The notes: generated from the sequence alone by a model not told the origin. Positions 31,333-42,875 are shown, numbered from the stretch's first letter. The stretch: 64,000 nucleotides of DNA from Odontesthes bonariensis (GCF_027942865.1 NC_134515.1:1948839-2012838), one strand, 5' to 3'. Program-made: numbers and translations.

Positions 31333-32337
31333 ATGAACAACTTCCTGGCAAATTTACCTTTGAGGAAAGTCAGCGTCTTTGTCACCATCGTTGTGAGTTT
31401 CACCTACAACGTTCTGCTTGAGAGAGATGTTTCATGCACCTGTGAACCAGATGATGAAGACTGTGATATCTACATGGCACTGCCATTTTTGATCGTATTT
31501 TTCTTGATGCTCTGGACAGATAAAACATTTTTTTGGAGCTGCAGATATATGTTAAAATGTTCATGCCGGTTTTCCGGAATATTTGTCATCAGAATTCTCA
31601 AGGCAGTTCTTGTTGGTTTGCTTTGGGTCGTCTCTGTGTACATTGATGGAGACTGGTATGTCTGCCGTCAGAATGATTACACTGCTTACCCACGGTTACC
31701 CTGCATAACAGACATCACGGTTGAGGAACAAGTGATCATCGCCAAACTGAAAAATACATCCAGAGTGAGTGTTAAACTGGTTTGAACTCTTTGGTTATAA
31801 TTCGTATTTATTCTAACTGGTTAGTCTGCACCACTGCGACATCACTGAATGAGCAGAGTAACACTGTGATTAAACATGTACCTCTGATCTCTTTTTAGAT
31901 TATTGGCTTTACTATGATCTTGGTAATCCTCGCCGTTTCAATCGGGATCTCATCACTTTGGTGGAAGAACTGTTGTGCAGAAGAAGGAGGATGCTGTGAT
32001 AAAAGAATTCTGTATGATAAACTGATTGCGGAAGAAGAGGAAATTGTGTTGGATGAGTTTCTGAGATCAAAAGCAAAAGAAGAGCTGCGTGAAAATATTA
32101 AAAACAAATTTGAAGATGGACAGTTGTGGGAATGTTTCGTTGTTGCGAAGGAACTGATTGGCAGAACAGGACCTCCAGGTGAATAACCAACACTCATCAG
32201 CTTCTTTCTGCTCAGATGTTACAGCTTTATAATTACCTCACCTGCACCTTTAAATATTCTTCAGGTTCACATCCTGAATATTCTTCTTTTTCCCTTAAGG
32301 TCAGAACCCTGCTGCTGCAGAGCAACAAACTTCACTG
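31333..32337 (+). CDS. CALHM-family channel gene B (CALHM6/FAM26-like), exons 1-3
   Basis: Exon 1 is 31333-31764, exon 2 is 31899-32178 and exon 3 is 32300-32337, with the same phases and splice sites as gene A. Relative to A, exon 1 lacks 12 codons in the S2-S3 linker (a Gln/Cys-rich stretch) and exon 2 has two extra. The four membrane segments, the CxC (SCTCE) and the DGDWYVC...PC cysteines are kept, and there is an NTS sequon before S4. The tail LDEFLRSKAKEELRENIKNK matches A. With exons 4 and 5 the product would be about 277 aa. No stop or frameshift is seen in these exons, and most differences from A look like ordinary divergence, so both copies may be functional. The promoter lacks the TATA-containing block of A. 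Confidence 0.85.
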
Positions 32338-32828
32338 GTATGTAGCTCTTCATTGGATTGGGTCGTCTTTAACTGGCATTTACTTCGTCTCTCATTCTGC
32401 ATGTTGTTAGAACTGTTAGTACAGTGGTACAAATATGTCAGCGCACAATTAACTATGCATGAAGTAAATAAAGTGTTGCGTTGTGTAAACAGAAACAAAA
32501 CAAATAACAAATGCAAACAGCAGCTCGTTGGCCGCTTGTTGTGAACAGAGATTCTTGTGGACGTCGGGTCTTGCTCAGCTATGTAGCGATAAGTCTGTCA
32601 CAGCAGAACACAAGCAATAAACATTGGTTCTGGGCCAATATAAGTAACCTGTGAAATGAGAGATTAACCCATATTTTAACGTAACACACACATCTATGAT
32701 CTACTCATTCAGCCCCTTTTATCTAAATGATTTAACAACAAGAAAGATGATTATGTTAACACAAACAAAACCTAAAGGTAAAGTTTCTGATAATATATCT
32801 CACTATGTCCTATAGCTGTTCACTGCAG
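32338..32828 (+). other. Intron 3 start of CALHM gene B
   Basis: Aligned with 3159-3514 up to about 32693; the remainder is unique A/T-rich sequence with no feature. Confidence 0.65.
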
Positions 32829-32832
32829 TTAA

Positions 32833-33391
32833 AGGTAAGGTAGGAGATCCTGGATTTTGAGTCCAGTGAAGCTGCATTTTGAAAATACACAGGTAAAAAG
32901 TCCCAACCCTTTTCTTCACTTTCCCCCTGAAGGCACGCCTCTAGAGTACATGAACGCGCACGAGCACGAAGGTGCACGAGCACTGTTCTGACAGCAAGCA
33001 TCGATCGTTGCCGTATTTAGTATTTAGTTTATGCTAACTATACGTTTAATAATGCTAGGTGCTAGCCAAGCTGGCTCTAGTTTAGCTTCCTGCCAAGCTT
33101 CGTTCACGGACACGGAGCAGGGTACGCGCGCAGGGGGAAGGAGGGGGAAGGAGGGGGAGGGGGAGGGAGGAGCAGATTGCAGTTTGATAGACGGCATCAG
33201 TATCCAATCATCGTTAACGGTCCGTTCAGTATGATTGGATAGTGTTTTTCCTAGATTGTACGTTCTAGAGGCCACTAAAACTTTTCATATTTGTGTCAAA
33301 ACTTTTAATTAATTGGTTGCATTGAGGGTGTGAAGAGTATTTCAAGCAATATGTAAAAAAATGTTCCAGAAAAAGATCCCCTACCCCGCCT
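32833..33391. mobile_element. TTAA-site MITE
   Basis: Flanked by TTAA at 32829-32832 and 33392-33395. The ends AGGTAAGGTAGGAGATC and GATCCCCTACCCCGCCT are imperfect inverted repeats. 559 bp, no coding sequence; it contains a G-rich tract. Confidence 0.75.
33133..33170 (+). other. G-quadruplex-type tract
   Basis: Four runs of five G separated by 1-5 bases, then a GGG run, on the + strand. This fits the G4 pattern with several possible registers. If transcribed from gene B it would lie in intron 3 RNA. Confidence 0.7.
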
Positions 33392-33691
33392 TTAATGCTT
33401 TCCACCCCACCAGAAATAGCATCCATCTAATTATGATTAAAGTTCTTATCCCTTTAACCACGCACGCTAACACAAACACACACAGATGATGAAGCCTCAA
33501 GGGCCGTGTATACTCTCACAGCAGTGTGTCGCAGTGAGCTTGTCGCAGGTATGCAGTTAATTTTGATTTCCGCTCAATTTTGAAGCGCGGTCTGCCACGC
33601 CACAACGCAAGAGGGACAATCACGAACAAGCTAGGACTGTGGGTATGGTGGGTGGCGTGTTTCTCTTCCGGTTACGGAGGTCATTCAACAA

Positions 33692-34424
33692 CATTAGCCG
33701 CTTTCGGACTGCAGGAACCTTTGGCAGTTCTAATAACCTTTTAATCCGCGGGGCCGTTTTCTCCCGTGTTCGGACATACAGCAACTCGGGGCTTTCTCCC
33801 TCAGTTCCTATAACTATTTAGCTCCTTCTCCGAGGTCGGGTCTTTTCATAGTTCTTATAGAACTAATCTAACGGAGATGTTTGGTGGTCGGTGGCTACGC
33901 CCCATGTCATGCTATCACGGCTGAAATGTTTACTCATAAGACACAGACAGAACCGGCGGGTGTTTAATAAGTTAAACTTACACTGGTCTCCTTTGTCTGC
34001 AGCGCTCTGCTCTCCTTTCTTCCTTCATGAAATGAAAAAGTATCTCCTGACTCTCTCTGTGAGCTCTTCCAGCCTCGATATTAGACGCCTGATGTGATTG
34101 TCCATGATTAATATCACCATCATGCAGACCATGAACACAGTGGCCTCCCCGCTCTCCATATTAGCTTCTTGGTGGTGTTTTTTCTACTCTCCTTACTTTT
34201 ACCGTTTTGTTTTGTGTTTGAATGTAGCGCTAAACGGCTAACGGCTAACACGTCACTGAAGCAGACGGCTGCGCGCGGCGCATCAGTCCCTATCAGGTCC
34301 CGACTCATGTGCGAATGCAGACTGAAACAGTTCCGCTGGGGAAGGATAGTTATCAGAACGAAATTCGAGGAGGGTAGTTCTGATAACTACTTTCTTAGAA
34401 CTGTCTGTCCGAAAGCGGCTAATG
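33692..34424. mobile_element. TIR DNA transposon, superfamily not assigned
   Basis: The ends CATTAGCCGCTTTCGGAC and its exact complement at 34407-34424 bracket 733 bp. On the minus strand 34158-34020 reads MIMDNHIRRLISRLEELTE-like residues, a short helical peptide. No transposase is seen, and the target duplication is ambiguous. Confidence 0.6.
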
Positions 34425-35018
34425 GCGACTGGGCGAATGCGCACTTTGATTGAGATGCAGCTGATCGATCTAGAAATAGAAGAAATATTGCTACTACTGG
34501 AGCTGGCAGAGAGCTGAAAGAATCGTCACGGTTAGCACGGTTAGCGTCACCATTAGCCGGTTAGCTAACCGGAAATACGCATAGTGTAGAGCGGATGTAG
34601 AGTTGACCAATCAGAGGCCTCCTTTCTCTCCTCCCTGCGACGATGTCTGCGGTGAGTTACAATTTTGGGGAGGTGCACCAGAGTGTCTGCGGAAGGGGGG
34701 GGGGCATGTCTGCGTTAACTGCGACACACACGCAGACGACCTGATTTCCGACCATAAACAGGCCTTTAGTCCATCCGTCCACCTCTTGCTCCAACTCACT
34801 GTCAAGATCCAGAGATACTTACCCCCCCCCCTGAGGCAGCGACCCGGTGGGAGCGCTCCATCTTTTTCCGGTTCAGAACCGTGGCCTCAGATCTGGGAGA
34901 GCGGACCTTCATCCTGCTTCACACTCAGCTGTGAGAGCAGCTGAAGGTCATGGCTTACAGAAGCCAACAGAACAGAATCTGAGCTACAACTGCAGCAGAA
35001 CTACATCATCCAGAGACT
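34425..35018. other. Intronic stretch, nothing recognised
   Basis: Contains repeated GTTAGC motifs at 34530-34570 and G and C runs (34695, 34823). No exon or named repeat can be supported. Confidence 0.4.
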
Positions 35019-35180
35019 TCAGCATCTTAGGGTGAATCTTGTCCATCCCTGGTGTTTTACCACTTGAAAACTGTTCAACTACCTCAGCCCAGCTGATGGG
35101 TAAGTATTCCGAGTCCTCAGATTCTATCTCTACCTCTAAGTGCTCCTTCCACCAGCCGATGATATCCTCATTTCACAGTC
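35019..35180 (-). mobile_element. RTE LINE fragment
   Basis: The minus strand reads EVVEQFSSGKTPGMDKIHP and, further upstream, WWKEHLEVEIESEDSEYLP, the linker before the RTE reverse transcriptase. It pairs with the fragment at 17241-17361. Confidence 0.7.
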
Positions 35181-35459
35181 CTGTGTTTCCACAGGCTGTA
35201 CATGATCATTATCTGACCTTTTTTTTGTTTCAAACAGAACTCTACCTCAACATCTACCTCAAGTGAAAAATTAATTAATATTTAAAAATATCTGATTATG
35301 TTTCAGATATGCAGCAAGCGTCTGGTGGCCGGGCCTATACCCATGGGGCCTGGTCGGGCACAGCCCGAAGAGACGATATGGGTCCCCTTTCTGAGGGGCT
35401 CACCACCCGTGGCATGGGCTAAGGGGGTCGGTTGCAGTGTGAGTTGGGTAGCAGCCTTA

Positions 35460-35958
35460 CGGTGGGTTCAGACCGGACGCGGCACTGCGTTACTCGCGCG
35501 AGTGTTGCCGCGGGTGTAATTGAATTTACTTGCGCTATTCGCGCGAGTGAAAAACGAGTGAATAGCTCAAGGGGCTATCCATTTCATTCTCTCATCAACC
35601 ATGGCTGATATAAATAGCATCGCGTCCTTGTACCTGCTGTGGCAGTCCGAGATTCGTCGGAAACGCACACGCCGTCGTGTCTGGGTCAGTGACATCATCC
35701 AGGACACCAACAGGCGCTCCATTTCAGATAGATCACGGCACCGATCCTCCCGAGAAGGTCATCAAACTGGGTCCTGGTGAGCCTGAAAGGCCGCTGGAAG
35801 CGGCCGTCATCCAGACGCAACTCCTGGAGAAGGCGGTGATGTCACTGACCCAGACACGACTCCATTTCAGCTTTCATATTCACGAATGCATATTCGCGTC
35901 TTTGCGTTGACTTTGTATGTAATCACGTTGTGCGAACGATTCTGGTATGAACGCACCG
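35460..35958 (+). mobile_element. PIF-Harbinger-type MITE inside the RTE LINE
   Basis: Flanked by TTA (35457-35459 and 35959-35961), the usual Harbinger target. The ends CGGTGGGTTCA and TGAACGCACCG are inverted. From the ATG at 35601 it reads MADINSIASLYLLWQSEIRR and RTRRRVWV, like the N-terminus of Harbinger transposases. 499 bp, derived from a larger element by deletion. Confidence 0.85.
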
Positions 35959-36002
35959 TTAGACCTTAGCTGTTTGATCCTCGGCTACTGAAGCTGCCTC
36001 TT

Positions 36003-37860
36003 GGGACGTGGAACGTCACCTCTCTGCTGGGGGAGGAGCCTGAGCTGGTGTGCGAGGCTGAGCGGTTCGATATAGTCGGACTCACCTCGATGCACGACTT
36101 GGGCTCCAGAACCAGCCTCCTCGAGGGGGGTTGGACTCTCTTCACTCTGGAGTTGCCCGCGGTGAGAGGCGTAGAGCAGGTGTGGGCATACTTATTGCCC
36201 CCCAGCTGTGCGCCTGTACATTGGGGTTTACCCCGGTGGACGAGAGGGTAGCCTCCCTCCGCCTTAGGGTGGGGGGACGAGTCCTGACTGTTGTTTGTGT
36301 TTATGCACCGAACGGCAGTTCAGAGTACCCACCCTTTTTGGAGTCCCTGGAGGAGGCACTGGAGAGTGCTCCTCCGGGAGACTCCCTCGTCCTGCTGGGG
36401 GACTTCAATGCTCACATGGGCAATGACAGTGAGACCTGGAGGGGCGTGATTGGGAGGAATGGCCCCCCCGATCTGAATCAGAGTGGTGTTTTGTTGTTGG
36501 ACTTCTGTGCTCGTCACGGACGAGTGCTCGACACTCGGGTGAAGAGAGGGGCGGAGCTTCAACTGATCACCACCTGGTGGTGAGTTGGCTCCGCTGGTGG
36601 GGGAGGAAGCCGGTCAGACCTGGCAGGCCCAAACGTATTGTGAGGGTCTGTTGGGAACGGCTGGCGGAATCCCCTGTAAGGAGAAGTTTCAACTCCCACC
36701 TCCGGCAGAGCTTCAACCTTCTCCCGTGGGAGGTGGGGGACATTGAGCCCGAATGGGCCATGTTCCGTGCCTCCATTGTTGAGTCGGCCGACCGGAGCTG
36801 TGGCCGTAAGGTGGTCGGTGCCTGTCGTGGTGGCAACTCCCAAACCCGCTGGTGGACCCCAGTGGTGAGGGAAGCCGTCAAGCTTAAGAAGTAGTTCTAT
36901 CGGGTTCGTGGGAACGGGGCTCTGCTGATCTCAACTACAGATGTTGTGAGTCGATGGGGGGGAATACTTTGAGGATCTCCTCAATCCCACCGACACGACT
37001 TCCGATGAGGAAGCAGAGTTGGGAGGCTCAGATGTGGGGCCTCCCAAGTCTGGGGTTGAGGTTGCAGAGCTGGTCAAAAAGCTGGGCCCTGGGGGTGGCC
37101 CCGGAGTTCCTCAAGGCTCTGGATGTTGTGGGGCTGTCTTGGTTGACACGCCTCTGCCACATCGCACGAAATTGGGAACAGTGCGTCTGGAATGACAGAT
37201 CGGGGTGGTGGTCCCCCTCTTTAAAAAGGGGGACCGGAGGGTGTGTTCCAACTATAGGGGGATCACACTCCTCAGCCTCCCTGGTAAGGTCTTTTCGGGG
37301 GTACTGGAGAGGAGGATCCGTCAGATAGTAGAATCTCGGATTCAGGAGGTGCAGCGTGGAACGGTAGACCAGTTCTACACCCTCAGCAGGATCCCAGAGG
37401 GTGCATGGGAGTTCGCCCAACCAGTCTACATTTGTTTTGTGGACTTGTTTGACCGTGTCCCTCGGGGTGTCCTGTGGGGGGTACCCCAGATGTGTTTCCG
37501 GCGAGGGTTGGCCTCATGTCTACCCTTTGTCACAGATTTTGTTCATAACTTTTACGGACAGCATTTCTAAATGCAGCAAGTAGAACAGCTGCTCCTCCGC
37601 ATTGAGAGGAGTCAGATGAGGTGGCTCGGGCATCTGGTTAGGATGCCTCCTGGGGCCTCTGGTTAGGATGCCTCCTGGAAGCCTCCCTGGTGAGGTGTTC
37701 CGGGCCCGTCCCACTGGGAGGAGGCCCCGGGGAAGACCCAGGACACGTTGGAGAGACTATGTCGCCTCAGGGTCCCCCCGGAATAGCTGGAGGAAGTGGC
37801 CGGGGACAGGGACGTCTGGGTTTCTTTGCTCAAGCTGCTGCCCCCGCGACCCGATCCCCG
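36003..37860 (+). pseudogene. RTE LINE polyprotein remnant (endonuclease and reverse transcriptase)
   Basis: Endonuclease blocks in changing frames: [20 protein letters not shown] at 36006, [20 protein letters not shown] at 36290 and [20 protein letters not shown] at 36380. The reverse-transcriptase start follows: VVVPLFKKGDRRVCSNYRGI at 37205, then LPGKVFSGVLERRIRQIVES and CFVDLFDRVPRGVLWGVPQ. The sequence then jumps near 37565 to the C-terminus (RWLGHLVRMPPG, LPGEVFRARPTGRRPRGRPR), so the FADD catalytic region is deleted. Several frameshifts and stops are present. It cannot move on its own. Confidence 0.85.
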
Positions 37861-38069
37861 TAAAAAGCGGCAGATAATGGATGGATGGAATATATGCTGC
37901 TGTATATATTCAAACTTATGTTTAGAGTTAGTCACAGTTTATTAGCATTCTGTTCTTACTGCACATACTCAACACTTTCTGCTTCTTTGCACTTCTGGTT
38001 AGATGCTAAACTGCATTTCGTTCTCTCAGTACATGTTCTCTGTGCAATCTAATCCTATTCTAGAGGTGC

Positions 38070-38370
38070 TCTCTGGCTCCAGGTCTGCATCAGACCTCTG
38101 GGACATAGACACAGATTTAAATCAGCCACTGGGTGCTGTGTGTGCACAGAACAAGACAAACATTCAGCTTCATCAATATTCTCTGTGATTTCTTACCATA
38201 AAACTTTGTATCAGTTGTCAAACTCACAGCTTTCAGCATTATACAGAAGTAAATTCACAGCAACAACTGGAGCAAAGCTGATGAGAAATGATTGACCAAT
38301 CCTTCATAAAATGAGACGCCAGACACCACTGAAATGTTCCTCCTTTAAGGAGACCAACAAGATGAAATAG
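38070..38370 (+). repeat. Segmental-duplication block in intron 3 of gene B
   Basis: Partner of 17530-17870, same strand. Here it begins directly after sequence that follows the RTE LINE. Confidence 0.8.
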
Positions 38371-38524
38371 CAGCGTAACAGAAAGACAACGCAGGATTCA
38401 GACGTGTTATGTGGACATGGATGCTACGACCACCAGACTGACTCTCTGTACTCTGTTGTATTATAACTCCTCAGTACTTCAGAGCATCTCTGCTCATTCA
38501 CATTGTATCTGTCGCCATATTCAG

Positions 38525-38584
38525 GGGAACAGAACACCACGGAACCAGGGTAGGTCCAATAAACCAGGACCAAGTGGCATTCAG
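38525..38584 (+). CDS. Candidate exon 4 of CALHM gene B
   Basis: After GCCATATTCAG, a 60 bp phase-0 segment encodes GNRTPRNQGRSNKPGPSGIQ and ends at the donor GTAATT. It joins exon 3 and exon 5 in frame. It is unlike candidate exon 4 of gene A, so either the copies use different exons or one prediction is wrong. Confidence 0.35.
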
Positions 38585-39062
38585 GTAATTTTCCAACGTC
38601 AGTTAAAGTCTTTTGTCGAATGAACATGAACTTTGTTACTGTCTGGTTGCTGCTGTATTTCACACAGGAGTAAAATGACTGTACAAAACCTATACAATGT
38701 GTTATTTTTCAACTCTGTTTAACAGAATAATTATAACTCTACTGTAGAATCCTTGTGATTCATTTCGCAGGGCTGCTGTCTGACCCACAACAGTGGGTTA
38801 AAAGTGTTTATTCTAACCAACCACAAAGCTCTCGTACACACATTTTACCATCTTACTTGATGCACTGTCACTCATTTTTGGTTTTCATAGCATCTTAAAT
38901 CAAACTAGAAAAAGCTGTTCCTGCTAAACAGCAGTGAGAATGCTGATGAAGTTTAATGGGGATAGCTGGCCATGCTAAAAAAGCGGAAAAACTTTCAATT
39001 TTAGGAGAAAACCAGTTGCTGAAGTCTTGGTTGAAGGAATTTGAAGTTGAAATGACAATAGT
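38585..39062. other. Intronic stretch, nothing recognised
   Basis: A/T-rich, with no conserved frame or repeat boundary. Confidence 0.4.
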
Positions 39063-40681
39063 AGAATTGTTTAAATTCAATTCAGTTTATTCAGCCAAAT
39101 TACAAAAAATGTCATCTCAAGGCACTTAAATAATAAAGTCCAATTCAAGCCAGTTGGAGTTCAATTCATTGTAATCATAATTATTTTCAAAATAATCCAA
39201 TTCGTTCATATAGAGCCAATTCAAAAACAGTTTCCTAGCTAAGGAAACCAACAGATTGCACTGAAACTTGTCTTCAGTCCAATCTCCCGTCCTGAGCGTG
39301 CCTGAGGCGACTGTGGAGAGAAACGACTCCCTTTGAACAGGAAGAAACCTCTGGCAGAACCAGAACCAGGAAGGGTGGCCATCCGCCTCCACCAGCTGGG
39401 GTTTGAGAAGACAGAAAGGGGGGGGGAAACCCCTGTAACACCATTCAAAGGATATCTGGAACAGGGAAACACGAGTTAATGACCACAATAATGTCACATG
39501 TACATAATATCATTTGAGAAAAAGGGGGAAAAAGAGAGTAAAGTGAGGAAAGGAGTGACAGATGAGGCCCCCCAGCAGTCTGGGCCTATAGCAGCTTAAC
39601 TATGGGATGTTTCAGGGTCACCTGAGCCATCCCTAACTATAAGTTAAACTGGCAGCTGGTTCTACAGAGAGGGGCCTGATAACTGAAGGCTCTGCCTCCC
39701 AAACAATATTATTAGGTGAATGAAGGCAGTCCTAGAAACCTGTTTTATGTGTCAAATGATAAGTTCTGGTCAAAAATAACTCCAAGGTTCCTCACTGTAG
39801 GACCAGAAGCCAAGGAAATACCATCTAGAGTAACGATATAGCTAGACAATTTCTTCCTGAAACGCTCAGGTCCAAAGATAACGACTTCAGTTTTGTCTGA
39901 ATTTAGCAGCAGACAGTTCTGAGTCATCCAGGTCTTTATGTCTTTAAGACATGCTTGTAATCTGACCAACCTATTGGGTTCATCTGGTTTTATAGATAAG
40001 TACAGCTGAGTATCATCAGCATAGCAATGGAAATTTATGCCATGCTGTCTAATAATGTTACCTAATGGAAGCATGTATAAAGTGAAAAGAATCGGTCCAA
40101 GCACAGAACCCTGAGGAACTCCATGACTTACTCTGGTGTGTGAGGAAGATTCTTCATTTACAAGAACAAACTGAAATCTATCAGATAAATATGACTTAAA
40201 CCAGCCTAATGCAGTTCCTTTAATCCCAATAACATGTTCAAGTCTGTGTAATAAGATACTGTGATCGACCGTATCAAATGCAGCACTGAGATCCAACAGG
40301 ACAAGCACAGACACAAGTCCGCTATCAGAGGCTAAGAGGAGATCATTGGTAACTTTCAGCAGTGCTGTTTCTGTGCTATGATGCACTCTGAATCCTGACT
40401 GAAACTCTTCAAACAAATTATTTCTATGTAAATGATCACAAAGCTGAGCTGCAACTATTTTTTCAAGAACTTTAGACATAAAAGGGAGATTGGATATAGG
40501 TCTATAATGAGCCAACACTTCTGAATCAAGAGTAGGTTTTTTAAGTAAAGGTTTAATTACAGCAACCTTAAAAGTCTGAGGTACATATCCTGTCAACAAA
40601 GACAGATTGATCAAATCCAATATGGAAGTGTCAATTAATGGGAAAACCTCCTTGAACAGTCTGGTTGGGATTGGATCATGT
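39063..40681 (-). mobile_element. L2-type LINE, 5' truncated, same family as the L2 piece in the tRNA array
   Basis: The 3' end near 39070 has the L2-like tail TTTGGCTGAATAAACTGAAT. The 5' end is cut at about 40681, where the CALHM duplication block resumes. The stretches ACATAAAACAGGTTTCTAGG (39750 region) and CAATCTGTTGGTTTCC (39250 region) recur in every 645 bp unit of the array at 42-64 kb. Confidence 0.85.
39745..40680 (-). CDS. L2 LINE reverse transcriptase, long open segment
   Basis: A continuous frame of about 310 residues covers the reverse-transcriptase core. [20 protein letters not shown] and [16 protein letters not shown] are the fingers region. [17 protein letters not shown] holds the first catalytic Asp, [16 protein letters not shown] is block B, and [10 protein letters not shown] is the catalytic YADD. 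It ends [15 protein letters not shown] before a stop. The endonuclease is missing through 5' truncation and the C-terminus is broken. Absence of stops across the core suggests a relatively recent insertion. The first ATG is not a true start. Confidence 0.9.
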   Translation of the reverse strand, partial: HDPIPTRLFKEVFPLIDTSILDLINLSLLTGYVPQTFKVAVIKPLLKKPTLDSEVLAHYRPISNLPFMSKVLEKIVAAQLCDHLHRNNLFEEFQSGFRVHHSTETALLKVTNDLLLASDSGLVSVLVLLDLSAAFDTVDHSILLHRLEHVIGIKGTALGWFKSYLSDRFQFVLVNEESSSHTRVSHGVPQGSVLGPILFTLYMLPLGNIIRQHGINFHCYADDTQLYLSIKPDEPNRLVRLQACLKDIKTWMTQNCLLLNSDKTEVVIFGPERFRKKLSSYIVTLDGISLASGPTVRNLGVIFDQNLSFDT

Positions 40682-40852
40682 TGAAATTAGATCTGAGTTA
40701 AAGGACAAGTCCACTAAAAATAACTTAAAGCCGAGGTAATACCATCTTCAGTATATACATGAGAGTTTTTTATAGGTGTTTGTTTCCATGTGTGCTGATA
40801 CGTTCTCCCTCTGGAGTTTCATTTAACTGAAGATTTTCTTTTTTTCTTACAG

Positions 40853-40876
40853 AGACGACCTCTTCTGCCCTCGTAA
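40853..40876 (+). CDS. Terminal coding exon of CALHM gene B
   Basis: The acceptor TTTTTCTTACAG is as in gene A. The frame RRPLLPS ends at a stop at 40874-40876, seven codons long, where copy A (before its SINE) had fifteen. The following TAAAGATCATCATAAG aligns with the SINE target site of A. Confidence 0.5.
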   Translation, partial: RRPLLPS

Positions 40877-42034
40877 AGATCATCATAAGAAATGTTGTTA
40901 TTACTCAACAAGAATTCTGTTCAAGTTTAAGTTGATTTCACTTTATTATTATTAATTTGTTTTTGTTTCGGGTCCATAAGACTGCATATATTACATAAAC
41001 TAAAAGAGAATTTGATCTTAATGTTTTCATGGGTAATTCTGGAGATGAACAAAACTTTATTTAACCTTTAAATGTTTCAGCACACCATAAACAGAGCTGA
41101 TCCCATATGGAACTCACATGGTGCCTTTTCTTTTACTGATGTATAAGTTTAACTCTTTTGTGATGATTTTTACACGTCTGAGACGCTCTGATTTATCATA
41201 TTTAGAAAAAACAGGAGATGTTGTTATGTGCTGGGTTTAATAAAGGGTAAAGGGTTGAATTAATGTTTTTTTTTTTTTTTACATGTAATGTTACATATAT
41301 GTTCATACGAGGGAATAAAGATTGATCATGAAGGTAAAATGAAAACAGGTGATAAATACACAATTATGATCGACATTAACATTTATTTTACACAGCTATA
41401 ATATTAAAATGTTTTCATACCATGAACGTGTTTCTCATTTCCTATTAAAAAAATGATTTGTGGTAAATCTGTTGTTTGGTAAGGGGCAGGGTTAAAGAGT
41501 TATCCTTATTAATTATTGTAAGAATGAACGTTTTGGATTCAGAATGTAAGCCAGTTATCATGGCTGCAGCCAGGAGTGGTTGATCCATTATTATTAAAGA
41601 TGTCAGCAGCCGCCCGGCCTGAATCTGACTTTAGCTCATGTGGTTATCAAGTTTTTTCAGTTTTGTGTGTTTATAGATTAAATGCAGATCTGCCTTTTAC
41701 AACTCTAAGGGTTTCATTGCAGGTGCTCCGTCTTTTTATTTTATGGGATGCATATACAGGATTGTTGGAAAACTGACATTGAAGCCGTTATGAATGCTAT
41801 CTTTAATGTGTGTTTGGATTTGGTGATGTAATTGTCATTATGAAGGTACATTCATGTCTATGGAAATGTTCACGAGCACATCTGGAAAAGCTCCATCAAT
41901 ACTGAAAGGTATTTACAGGTTTTAGAGAAACATCTGCTCACATTTCCTTTTCCAGGAAAGCATAAATTGGGGATGAAGTAGGAGCTGACTTAGAAATCAG
42001 CCAATATTAATAATTTTCAAGAATATTCATGAAC
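40877..42034 (+). other. 3' UTR and 3' flank of CALHM gene B, up to the tRNA array
   Basis: Aligned with 20580-21445 and 23050-23160 of copy A, without the TTAA transposon found there. The alignment ends near 41910. About 100 bp of unassigned sequence then leads into the array. Confidence 0.65.
41239..41244 (+). terminator. Candidate polyadenylation signal, gene B
   Basis: AATAAA in the same context as 20925-20930. Confidence 0.5.
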
Positions 42035-42416
42035 GATGTCAAATCTGGGTTCAAAGTTTGAGTTATTTTTGACCAGAATCTGTTCTTTGACTCACATATA
42101 AAACAGGTTTCTAGGACTTCCTCCTTTCACCTTCGTAATATTGCCAAAATTGGGAACATCCTGTCTCAGACTGATGCAGAAAAACTGCTCCATACATTTG
42201 TGACTTCAAGATTGGACTGGGCGGGGGATTGGATTGAGAAGTTTACGTTCAATCTGTTGGTTTCCTGAGCTAAGCTACTTATTTCTACGTTGCCTTTATA
42301 TGAATTGGACTAATTTTGTCTCATACATTTTGACTCATCAGCTTAATTTATTTGTACTTACGGTTCAATTTTTGAATTTCAGGCTGCAAAATATTCTAGA
42401 AAACACTAGATTTCTG

Positions 42417-42488
42417 TCCCATATGGTCTAGCGGCTAGGATTGCTGGTTTTCACCCAGGCGGCCTGGGTTCAACTCCCGGTATGGGAA
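42417..42488 (+). tRNA. tRNA-Glu(UUC), array copy 1, diverged
   Basis: First and most divergent unit. C27G breaks the top pair of the anticodon stem, and C50U leaves a G-U pair in the T stem. Confidence 0.7.
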
Positions 42489-42664
42489 TAGTTATTTGAC
42501 TAAATGGTTGGTTGGAAGAAATGGAAGCTGTGTGCTCCATGTCCTCAGAATGCAGACTGTCCTCAGTGACCAGTCCAACAGCCAATCTCTGTGATGGTAT
42601 GGGGTTTCATCAGTGCTCTTGGCAAAGTGATGGAAGCATTGTCTTCCTATATAGTTACTCTAGG

Positions 42665-42875
42665 CCAGTCTTTCTCAATTCCGGTCCTCGGGACCCACTG
42701 CCCTGCATGTTTTCGATGTTTCTCTCCTCCAGCACACCTGATTCAAATGAATGGCTCCTCATCAGGCCACTGCAGAGCTTGATGACGAGTTGATAATTTA
42801 AATCAGGTGTGCTGGAGGACGGAAACATCGAAAACATGCAGGGCAGTGGGTCCCGAGGACCGGAACTGAGATACA
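42665..42875. mobile_element. Palindromic MITE inside the second array unit
   Basis: The arms (CCGGTCCTCGGGACCCACTG and its complement at about 42848-42867) span 55 bp each around a central spacer. It replaces the segment between ACTCTAG and TACATTGAG present in other units. It is not seen in any other unit, so it arrived after, or outside, the amplification. Confidence 0.8.

Larger units (their letters stand above)
35310..37889 (+). mobile_element. RTE-type LINE, near full span but internally deleted
   Basis: The 5' leader is at 35310-35456 (GGGCACAGCCCGAAGAGACG). A Harbinger-type MITE splits it, and it resumes at 35962. The 3' end is CGGCAGATAATGGATGGATG, the short ATGG tail used by RTE elements. 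Coding remnants are given separately. It belongs to the abundant fish RTE family often called Rex3/Expander-like; the exact name is not certain. Confidence 0.85.

Noticed and set aside
33024-33275. 83-residue minus-strand frame over the G-rich tract.
   Set aside because: It lies within a TTAA MITE and is made of Pro/Ser low-complexity sequence from the complement of the G runs.
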